Below, piece after piece: positions 45,288 to 53,289 of a DNA stretch of 64,000 nt; positions within the stretch are counted from its first letter, which is position 1; each line of letters opens with the position of its first letter. The notes under the pieces were generated by a model, which saw only the letters and a list, made by a program, of their open reading frames with translations, was not told where the DNA came from and did no database searches. The DNA is from Geofilum rhodophaeum. Its GTDB lineage: Bacteria > Bacteroidota > Bacteroidia > Bacteroidales > Marinilabiliaceae. The stretch covers positions 62,001 through 126,000 of the forward strand of contig NZ_MWUJ01000004.1 of NCBI RefSeq assembly GCF_002210225.1, in the 5' to 3' direction. A program made the translations under genes and the position numbers.

Positions 45288-46796
45288 CTAGTAGGCATTC
45301 TGTTCCAATTTGAATTCGCCTTCGGTCCGGTCGATCTCCGACTGCGGAATGGGCAGGTACTTCTTCTCGGGCGCCCAGGTACGTACCGAAGCGTATTCCG
45401 GAAGGTTTTCGGTCAGGACCTGTGCATCGCCCCAACGAACCAAATCCCAAAAGCGCATCCCCTCACCTACAAACTCTCTGCGTCGCTCGAGCTTAATGTT
45501 CTCCACATTGGCGGGAATAGAAGGAACGCCGGCTCTGGTCCTCACAGCATTCAAGGCGTCCTGGGCCGTCAATCCTTCGCCGGGAGCCACGCCATGTATC
45601 GCAATCAATTCGGCAATGTTCAGGTAGGTCTCTGCCAAGCGGAAAATACGCAGGTTGTTCTCGTAGTTCAAATCAACATCACCGGGCGGTTCGTTGTAAC
45701 CTATCCGTGCAGCATACTTGGCCATAAACATGCCGGTATTCTGAAAACGGGAGACGTAAGTACCTTCCTCAAAAACGTTGATGGAAGCATCACGACGGGC
45801 ATCGTTGGCCTCAAAAATTTCATAGGCAGCAGGTCTTACCGGACCAAAGCCCCATCCACCTTTAAACACCTCATCGTCTTTCAATTCGTTGGGCGAGATA
45901 AAAGCCGGAAGGTTGGTTCCATAGCCGTGCCAGCCCGAATCCCAGGTCTTGCCGCCGTACTCACCCGGCAGGTGATTCACTTCAAAGATGGATTCGTCGC
46001 AAAATTCTCCCTCACGGGGCCATATCGAAGCAAAATCGACCAGCTCATAGGCCTCACTGCTCACAATCTCATTCATCTCGGCCAAGACCTCAGGATAGCG
46101 GGCCTCCTCTTTTTGGTACATGACCACGCGCGCTTTCAGCATGTAGGCGGCAGCCAGGGTGGCACGACCGTCGTTTCCGGCTTCGGCACGCATGGGCAGT
46201 GCCTCCAGCGCAATCAGCTCATCCAAATCGGCCATGATGAAATCGTAGATTTCATCGGCCTGGTACTGCTTGGCCATATAGGGGGCCGGTAAGTCTTCGG
46301 TGAAGAAGGGGATATTGCCCCAAAACTTCCACAACCAATGTAAATAGTAGGCCCTTAAAAAGAGGGCTTCGGACTTCAATTCGGCCAAACGGTCTTCATC
46401 CATGCCCACGGCATTCTCACAGGAAATCAAGGTCGCGTTGGCCCGGGCAATGCCACTGTAGTATATGGTCCACAAACCTTCGGGCACCTCAGTCGGTGTA
46501 GCGTCGAGCTGCGACAAGCGGTACAGCATGGCCTGGTCGCCGGCATCTCCCCCGCCTTTAAACACGTCGTCGCCGCGCAAATCAGAAACAAAAAACAAAC
46601 TGTTGTAATTGTTGTCGGCATAACTGTCGAACAACAAAATTTGATAAGCAGAAGTCAGGTTGGCCATTATGGCCCCTTCGGTAGCAGGCCCTCCGGCCTC
46701 CTGCGACTCCGTAGGCTGGATGGTTAAAAAGTCATCGTTGCAGGCCGAAAACCCCAGCAGAGCAACAATGAGCACTGTATTTAGGTATCTTTTCAT
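45288..46796 (-). CDS. susD: SusD-like glycan-binding lipoprotein (beta-glucan locus)
   Basis: 502-aa RagB/SusD protein with lipobox (LLGFSAC). Family features: ESEALFLRAYYLHWLWKFWG with the TPR region, ARVVMYQKEEARYPEVLAEM, and near the C-terminus RRREFVGEGMRFWDLVRWGD then KKYLPIPQSEIDRTEG. Lies 18 bp after susC and forms the lid of its transporter. With GH16 enzymes on both sides, a beta-1,3-glucan substrate is likely. Confidence 0.94.
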   Translation of the reverse strand: MKRYLNTVLIVALLGFSACNDDFLTIQPTESQEAGGPATEGAIMANLTSAYQILLFDSYADNNYNSLFFVSDLRGDDVFKGGGDAGDQAMLYRLSQLDATPTEVPEGLWTIYYSGIARANATLISCENAVGMDEDRLAELKSEALFLRAYYLHWLWKFWGNIPFFTEDLPAPYMAKQYQADEIYDFIMADLDELIALEALPMRAEAGNDGRATLAAAYMLKARVVMYQKEEARYPEVLAEMNEIVSSEAYELVDFASIWPREGEFCDESIFEVNHLPGEYGGKTWDSGWHGYGTNLPAFISPNELKDDEVFKGGWGFGPVRPAAYEIFEANDARRDASINVFEEGTYVSRFQNTGMFMAKYAARIGYNEPPGDVDLNYENNLRIFRLAETYLNIAELIAIHGVAPGEGLTAQDALNAVRTRAGVPSIPANVENIKLERRREFVGEGMRFWDLVRWGDAQVLTENLPEYASVRTWAPEKKYLPIPQSEIDRTEGEFKLEQNAY

Positions 46797-46814
46797 GGTG
46801 TTCTGTTTTTTGAA

Positions 46815-49800
46815 TTAGAAAGTAATGTTGGCGCCAAAAGAAATGGTACGCGCCTGAGGATAAATACCCTTGTCCACACCAATGGTAAAATAATCTCCGG
46901 ATGCCAATTCAGGATCAAAACCATCGTAACCGGTAAGGGTCAACAGATTCTCCCCCGCTACATACAATCTGAGTTTGGAAATAGAAACCCTTTGACTGAT
47001 GGTGGCAGGAAGGGTGTAACCCAGTTGCAGATTTTTCAGACGCAGGTAAGACCCATCTTTGACGTACAAATCGGACGAAGCCCAGTTGCCATTGGGATTG
47101 GCATTGGTCAACCTCGGCAGTGTATTGGAAGTCCCTTCACCGGTCCAGCGATCCAGAATCCAGGCCGGACGATTCATGGCAGGAATGTCCCCACGGGTAG
47201 AAAAATCGAACACATCGTTGCCCAGACTTCCCTGAAAGAAAGCATTCAAATCAAAGTTTTTCCAATCGCCGCCCAGATTCAGTCCGAAGGTCCAATCGGG
47301 CATCCCTTTTCCAATTTTCACGCGGTCGTTGTCGTCAATAACATCGTTGCCGTCAACATCCACAAAGCGCACATCTCCGGGTTGCGCTTTCTTATCGTAA
47401 GCGGCATTATAGGCATTGGCTTCGGCCTGATTTTGCAGAATTCCATCCGTCTTATAACCGTAAAAGAAAGGGTACACCTCACCGTTTTGGCCTTTAATGT
47501 AGGGACCAACACCCGACGCACCGGCATTTTCATAGATGGCTTCGCCCGACTCATTACCCAACTTTATCAGTTTGTTGTTGAGCAGGGAAGCGTTGCCATT
47601 GATGTAATATGAAAACTCTCCAATATTGTTTTTAAAACCCAGTTCAAACTCCAGACCGGAGTTTTCCATTTCTCCCGCATTGGCCATTGGCGCCCCCTTA
47701 CCCACATAACGGGGAATGGGCTGATCCATCAGCATCCCGGAGGTGGTCTTCTTGAAATAATCGAAACCAAAAGTCAGCGCGCTGCGCCACAAACGGGCCT
47801 CAAAACCCAGGTTAATCTGCTCGGTCTCTTCCCATTTAATGTCGGGATTCGGCAGCTTTGAGGGACTGGCACCGTATTGCATGGCCATGTCGTCCCCGGC
47901 ACCAAAATAATAGTTTTGTCCACCATCCATCAGGGAAGTATAGCGGAACTCACCAATGCGCTCATTACCATTTATACCCCAACTTCCCCGGATACGTAAA
48001 TGATCGATAAATTCGGGACGGCCCTCCATAAAGCTTTCATTGGTAATGTTCCAACCGGCCGAGAAGGACGGAAAAACGCCCCATTTGTTGTTCGCTCCGA
48101 AGCGTGACGAACCATCGCGACGCACCGTGGCCTGAAACATGTACTTCTCACGGAAGTTGTAGTCGATGCGACCGAAATAAGAAGCCAGGGTTACCGAACT
48201 GTAACCACCTGTGCCCCCGGCCACACGCTCCAATGCACGATCGGCAATGGCGTAGTTGATGTTGGCTTTGGAAGGATCGTTTTCCAAAAGGTCGTAATCG
48301 TCGCCCCACAACTCGCGAAGGGTGTATTCCATGGCCGACTGTCCCAACAGGGCAGTAATGTTGTGGGCCTCGTTCAGACTAACACTGTAGCTCAGGGTGT
48401 TCTCTAACTGCCAGCGGAACCCGCGGTGCATGTTCGAATAGACGTGACTTTGGGTGTGATTTTTACCCTGACTGGCCAAAAAGTGCTCAAAAGTATAACC
48501 ATCGTTGCCCCAAAAAGCCAGGTCAACCCCGTAACTGCTCTTGAATTTCAGGTTGGGCAGCACATCCAGTTCACCCCAAAAAGTGGAGACAAACTTGTCG
48601 GAATTGCCGTAACCGTTTTGAGGCGCATGCAGCATGGCCACAGGGTTGGCTATTTCCTGAAAACCTGCAGGCGGCAAAGAGAATACTTTTCCGTTGGCAT
48701 CGCTTACCGCATGGGGGTAATCGGCCAAAACGGCCTGCGGATCCTCGGCATAAACCGGCACCAGGGGATTAAAGGCCAAGGCACTACCCAAAACAGAACC
48801 GTACTCGGTATTGGTCTCGATGCTGGAGGACTTATCGCGCGAATAGCCGGCATTGATGCCCACGCGGACTTTATTTAAAAAGCTGCGGTCGTCGGCCTCA
48901 AAAACGGTGTAGTTGTTGTTGGCCCTGATGCTGTAACGCTCGTAATTGGATTTGCCGTAATTGCCACCAACAATCCCTTCCTGGTTGTAGTAGCCAAAAG
49001 ATAAGAAGTAAGAACCTTCCTCATTGCCTCCTTGCACGCTGAACTGGTGATTTTCTACAGGGGCATTGTAATTGAAGGTTTCATCCTGCCAGTCGGTTCC
49101 CTTACCGGCGGCAGCAACCTGTTCGGCAGTATAGCGCGGTGTTTGTCCGTCGTTGGCCAGGGCCTCATTCATAACTATCATGTACTCCCGGGCATTCAAC
49201 ACCTCGCGCTTTTTCCATGGATTTTGCCAGCCATAGGAGAAATCGTAACTCACGGTGGCTTTGCCTTTGGTGCCGGACTTGGTGGTGACCAGCACCACGC
49301 CGTTTGCGGCACGTGCACCATAAACAGCAGCAGATGCTGCGTCCTTAAGAATCTCGACCGACTGGATGTCGGTGGGATTCAGGTAGGAAATACCGCCATC
49401 GACAGCCATTCCGTCGACGATATAGAGTGGCTCACTGTTGTTGACCGTTCCAATACCCCTGATGCGCACTTTGGAATCGGCACCGGGCTGACCCGAGCTT
49501 TGGGTAATTTGCACGCCGGAGACTTTGCCTTTCAAAACATCTTCGATGCGTGAAGGCTTGGCATTGTTCAGATCTTCGGCACTCACGCTGCTGATGGCAG
49601 CAGTGACTACACTCCGCTTCTGCACACCGTAACCCACTACAATCACCTCGTCCAGATCGGTCCAGCTTTCCTCCATCTCTATGTTGACTTCGGAACTGTT
49701 GACCACCACCTCACGAGAATCCATTCCTATAAAGGAAAAAATAAGCGTGGCGCCCATGTCGGCAGACAAGGAATAGTGCCCGTCGATATCCGTTATGGTA

Positions 49801-49949
49801 CCCATACTGGTTCCCTGCTGAACCACACTTACGCCGGGTATGGGACTTCCGTCGGACCGGGCAGTCACCCGCCCGGTAACATTCACCTGTTGAGCCACCA
49901 TCACGGCAGTCGTCAGGATAAACAACAAAATACCTAGTGTTCTTTTCAT
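46815..49949 (-). CDS. susC: SusC-like TonB-dependent transporter (beta-glucan locus)
   Basis: 1044 aa with signal peptide (to AQQ), carboxypeptidase-regulatory-like domain (VTGRVTARSDGSPIPGVSVV), plug with DLDEVIVVGYGVQKRSVVTA and VEILKDAASAAVYGARAANG, and a barrel ending GANITF. First gene of the operon. Its upstream region shares a composite element with the large GH16 gene (50010-50088 here, 56058-56136 there), so the two transcription units are probably switched together by the Y_Y_Y/LuxR regulator encoded between them. Confidence 0.95.
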   Translation of the reverse strand: MKRTLGILLFILTTAVMVAQQVNVTGRVTARSDGSPIPGVSVVQQGTSMGTITDIDGHYSLSADMGATLIFSFIGMDSREVVVNSSEVNIEMEESWTDLDEVIVVGYGVQKRSVVTAAISSVSAEDLNNAKPSRIEDVLKGKVSGVQITQSSGQPGADSKVRIRGIGTVNNSEPLYIVDGMAVDGGISYLNPTDIQSVEILKDAASAAVYGARAANGVVLVTTKSGTKGKATVSYDFSYGWQNPWKKREVLNAREYMIVMNEALANDGQTPRYTAEQVAAAGKGTDWQDETFNYNAPVENHQFSVQGGNEEGSYFLSFGYYNQEGIVGGNYGKSNYERYSIRANNNYTVFEADDRSFLNKVRVGINAGYSRDKSSSIETNTEYGSVLGSALAFNPLVPVYAEDPQAVLADYPHAVSDANGKVFSLPPAGFQEIANPVAMLHAPQNGYGNSDKFVSTFWGELDVLPNLKFKSSYGVDLAFWGNDGYTFEHFLASQGKNHTQSHVYSNMHRGFRWQLENTLSYSVSLNEAHNITALLGQSAMEYTLRELWGDDYDLLENDPSKANINYAIADRALERVAGGTGGYSSVTLASYFGRIDYNFREKYMFQATVRRDGSSRFGANNKWGVFPSFSAGWNITNESFMEGRPEFIDHLRIRGSWGINGNERIGEFRYTSLMDGGQNYYFGAGDDMAMQYGASPSKLPNPDIKWEETEQINLGFEARLWRSALTFGFDYFKKTTSGMLMDQPIPRYVGKGAPMANAGEMENSGLEFELGFKNNIGEFSYYINGNASLLNNKLIKLGNESGEAIYENAGASGVGPYIKGQNGEVYPFFYGYKTDGILQNQAEANAYNAAYDKKAQPGDVRFVDVDGNDVIDDNDRVKIGKGMPDWTFGLNLGGDWKNFDLNAFFQGSLGNDVFDFSTRGDIPAMNRPAWILDRWTGEGTSNTLPRLTNANPNGNWASSDLYVKDGSYLRLKNLQLGYTLPATISQRVSISKLRLYVAGENLLTLTGYDGFDPELASGDYFTIGVDKGIYPQARTISFGANITF

Positions 49950-50208
49950 AAAACAAATTTGATTGGTTGGTGTGAAAACTTAAAGGTTTAAAAAACTAAA
50001 ACACTGAGGCAAAACTAATCCCAATTGTTAACGAACACTAAAAACCAGCTTCACTTAAACATCATTTCGCACCTCACAAAAACCTCATTCAGCAAAACAT
50101 AAAGACCTTAAATACAATCAACTAATCAAGAACTAAAGCCACGAACCGCCTCACTCAGCATAAACTGCGTCCGGCTTTTTACCTTTAATCTGCTTTACGC
50201 TTATTAAC
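49950..50208 (-). promoter_or_regulatory. susC upstream region (beta-glucan locus)
   Basis: No gene. Contains a leader with CTTAAAGGTTT (49979-49989), a -7 candidate TAGTTTTG on the minus strand (50010-50017), TGTTAACGAA (50026-50035), CTTCACTT (50049-50056) and CTCACAAAAACCTCAT (50073-50088). The last four recur, in the same order, upstream of the large GH16 gene. Confidence 0.6.
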
Positions 50209-50254
50209 AAAAAGGTCGGACAAGCAGTGCATGCGCTGCTTGTTCGACCCTTTT
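50209..50254 (-). terminator. Intrinsic terminator of the Y_Y_Y/LuxR regulator gene
   Basis: A long stem of about 17 pairs with two mismatches (50254-50236 with 50227-50209), 8-nt loop, ending in TTTTTGTTAAT on the minus strand, 18 bp after the regulator's stop. Confidence 0.8.
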
Positions 50255-50271
50255 GTATCCCAAGTAAAAAC

Positions 50272-53181
50272 TTAAATACTCATGATAAAATCCGACAGAT
50301 TGTCCTTTCCCTCCAATCCAAGTTTTTGCCGCAACTTATATCGATTGTTTTCTACCGCACGAACACTGATGTTCATCAGCGATGAAATTTCCTTGGAGGC
50401 CATGTCCATACGCAAATAGGCACAGAGCTTTTGCTCGCGTGACGACAAATCGGGAAAGCGCTCCCGCAAACGCTTCAAAAAATCGGCATGCACCTGCTCC
50501 AGGTGTAACTCAAACACCTCCCAGTGCGCATCGTTATCGATGTCTTTATCGATACGACGCACCAGCTCATGAATACGCCGTTGCAAACCGGCTCCCTCCT
50601 TCAAGCCAGCAGCTTTCAATAAATCCTCCTTCAGGGAGACCAAAAACTCATTCTTTTGAATGATGCCCATGGTTGAGTTGGCCAGCTCTTTCTCCTTAAA
50701 CACCATTTCGTTACGCAATTTTTCATTGCGCAAGCGAATCATTTCCTTCTCCTTCTCCAGAGCTTCATTTTTCAATTGTTCCTCCTTAATTCGGAAGTGT
50801 TCCTTCTGACGCTCCGTGGCCATTTGACGGCTCCGTGCCATTAAATAGCCCATTAAATACCAGGCACCCCAGGCCAACAGCAACATCAGAATTACATAAA
50901 CGACTCTGGCCAGAATGGTGCGGTACCAGGGAGGGCTTATCTTAAAAGCAAAACTAAGGACGGGACTCTCTACACCATAAACGTTACGGGCCTTAACATG
51001 AAAAATATAGCTGCCCTCCCTAAGGTTGGTAAATTGCCGACTTTGGCCATCGGTCCACGCACTCCAACCCTGATCAAAACCTTCTATAAAAGTGGCATAG
51101 CGAACACCCGACTTCTCAAAATAGGTGGCGGAGTAACTCACCTCAAAGGCATTGTTCGAGAAAGACCATTCGGGAACAGGATCAGAAGCGACCAACGAAG
51201 TAGAGACAAAATAAGCAGGGCCCTCCTGCAGGTTACGAAAACCACGCAGATGAACATTAAAAGGAGCAGCAAACTCCTTGGCCGAATTTACCGTGTAATG
51301 GGCAAAGCCATCCTCCACGCCAAACAAAGCATTATTGCTGTCCACCACATACAAATACTCAAAACCGTTGACCAGACGGCCATTCATCGGATAAAAAGGC
51401 GCCGATTGCCTCACAAAGGAGCCGTCCTCCATTCGCCGCAAAACCCCGGCACCCCGGGCATTAAAAAACCAAAGGTTGTGTTTGTCGTCCTCCTTCAAAA
51501 AGGAAGGAAAGCCCTCCTCCAAAAAATAACTGTTGATGTGGTGGCGGTAAAAGCTCTCCGTACCTTCGTCGTAACCAAAAACCCCTTTGAGCGAACTAAA
51601 TACCAACTCCCCTCTGACCTTACTGACATTCAAAGCTAAGTCCTTATCCAAACCTTTTACGTCGTTGTAGGCTTCTACTCGTTTAATGGTTTCATATTCG
51701 GAATCAAAATAAACACGAAAAGCCCCCAAATAGCCATGCGTAACCCACAGACTGCCGTCCGGTGCCCACTCCATAAATCTTGCCGAACGGCTAAAACCTT
51801 CCAGCGTCTTCAAAAAATGCCATTGCCCCTGCCTTTTCTCCAACAGAAAGAAACCATTATAGGCCCCCACCAGCAAACGGTCACTACGCCCGGGCAAATA
51901 CCTGAAAATCCAGGCACCCACCACACTGGGAGGGGTAATTAAAGTGGCCTGACTTTCCCTAACAGCAAAAACGCCGGAATTGTGGCCGCACAACAAGGCG
52001 CCATCCTCGTCCTCAAACAGCGACCAAACCTGTCCGGCAGTACCTTCAATGCGCTTAAAATAACTGCGATCCTTCACCGGATCAACAAAATCCTTTTTGT
52101 CCACCCGGTACAAGGACTGATTGGTTCCCAAATAAACCTGCTCGTCGGTAAAAGCAGCTGCGTAGCCCGTGCCAATATCGTAGTAGCCCTGCAAAAAACT
52201 AATGGTCGAGTGGTACGCTATACGTGCAATACCGTTGTCAAGACCAGCCCAAATATTGCCCTCCTGGTCAATTTCGAGACTCAGAACCGTATTGTTGCTC
52301 AAGCCACGGTCTTTATCCACCAAGGCCCGAATATTTCCTTTGCGATCGCTAACCACCACGCCCGATTGAATCGTTCCAAAAACCAACTCATCCTGGCCGT
52401 AGCTGGCGCCACAAAAAACGTTGGACCGATTCAGCAAATCCGACACCGGCGTCTGCCACGACCTAAAGCCTTCTTCGTCCCACAGATAAAGCCCCTCGGT
52501 TATGGTCCCCACCAAAATCCCTTCGTCACCCAGGTCAAACAAAGCACCAATACTTACCCCACTGAAATCTTCTCCCCCCTTTACCGTCTTAAGTTGGCCG
52601 TCAACATACTCCATTAAGCCAGCATTTTCATCCGAAACAAACAAACGCTCTTTTACCAGAAACGCTCTGGTGATGCGTGTTGCAGCAGGTACCCACCGCA
52701 GCGAATCCTTCCCGCGTAAAAAGGCCAGGCCCTTATCGGCCTGAAAAACCACCTCTTCTCCAAAAACAAGAATCTTCCAAACATCTCCCACATCCTCCAC
52801 GGGGATATGGTGGCGCAAAGAAGCATAACGCCAGTCGTTTTCCCCATTGAATGCATAGAAACCCAGTTCGTTGTAGGCGCCCATATAGACCAGTTCTTTT
52901 TCGGCCAGCACCGAGCGACTGATAACGGGGACCGACTGGGGCAATTTGCGCCAAAAGGAACCATCGTACTCCAATACCCCATCGTTGTTGGCCACATAAA
53001 GAAGCCCATGGGGCGACTGACTCACAGCCCAATTTTGGGTCCCGCCCTTATAATGCCGACGGTTGTACCACTCGACCTCAGGAAGACCAAATAAGGGCAC
53101 ATCGGCCCGAACAACAGAAAAACAGCTGTTGATCAACAAAAGCCACACCCACAAAAAATACCGCATTCGCCTACATTCCAT
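50272..53181 (-). CDS. Y_Y_Y propeller sensor with LuxR-type DNA-binding domain
   Basis: 969 aa from the ATG at 53181; an ATG five codons later is also possible. Signal or anchor near the N-terminus, a large propeller region of sensor repeats (ANNDGVLEYDGSFWRKLP, NIWAGLDNGIARIAY), a Y_Y_Y domain (FEVSYSATYFEKSGVRYATF, FTNLREGSYIFHVKARNVYG), one membrane segment (TILARVVYVILMLLLAWGAW), a long charged coiled coil of Lys/Glu, and a C-terminal LuxR-like helix-turn-helix (LSSREQKLCAYLRMDMASKE, ISVRAVENNRYKLRQKLG). There is no kinase, ATPase or receiver, so it should act as a one-component trans-membrane regulator. Located inside the beta-glucan locus, which it most likely controls. Confidence 0.9.
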   Translation of the reverse strand: MECRRMRYFLWVWLLLINSCFSVVRADVPLFGLPEVEWYNRRHYKGGTQNWAVSQSPHGLLYVANNDGVLEYDGSFWRKLPQSVPVISRSVLAEKELVYMGAYNELGFYAFNGENDWRYASLRHHIPVEDVGDVWKILVFGEEVVFQADKGLAFLRGKDSLRWVPAATRITRAFLVKERLFVSDENAGLMEYVDGQLKTVKGGEDFSGVSIGALFDLGDEGILVGTITEGLYLWDEEGFRSWQTPVSDLLNRSNVFCGASYGQDELVFGTIQSGVVVSDRKGNIRALVDKDRGLSNNTVLSLEIDQEGNIWAGLDNGIARIAYHSTISFLQGYYDIGTGYAAAFTDEQVYLGTNQSLYRVDKKDFVDPVKDRSYFKRIEGTAGQVWSLFEDEDGALLCGHNSGVFAVRESQATLITPPSVVGAWIFRYLPGRSDRLLVGAYNGFFLLEKRQGQWHFLKTLEGFSRSARFMEWAPDGSLWVTHGYLGAFRVYFDSEYETIKRVEAYNDVKGLDKDLALNVSKVRGELVFSSLKGVFGYDEGTESFYRHHINSYFLEEGFPSFLKEDDKHNLWFFNARGAGVLRRMEDGSFVRQSAPFYPMNGRLVNGFEYLYVVDSNNALFGVEDGFAHYTVNSAKEFAAPFNVHLRGFRNLQEGPAYFVSTSLVASDPVPEWSFSNNAFEVSYSATYFEKSGVRYATFIEGFDQGWSAWTDGQSRQFTNLREGSYIFHVKARNVYGVESPVLSFAFKISPPWYRTILARVVYVILMLLLAWGAWYLMGYLMARSRQMATERQKEHFRIKEEQLKNEALEKEKEMIRLRNEKLRNEMVFKEKELANSTMGIIQKNEFLVSLKEDLLKAAGLKEGAGLQRRIHELVRRIDKDIDNDAHWEVFELHLEQVHADFLKRLRERFPDLSSREQKLCAYLRMDMASKEISSLMNISVRAVENNRYKLRQKLGLEGKDNLSDFIMSI

Positions 53182-53289
53182 ATCGAACCCTAAAAAAATT
53201 GCTTGAAGTGTCCCTAAATTAATAATTATTAACAAACAAAAGCCGGCCAGGGGCCGACTTTTAATATATCATCCAAACAAAGCTGGAAA

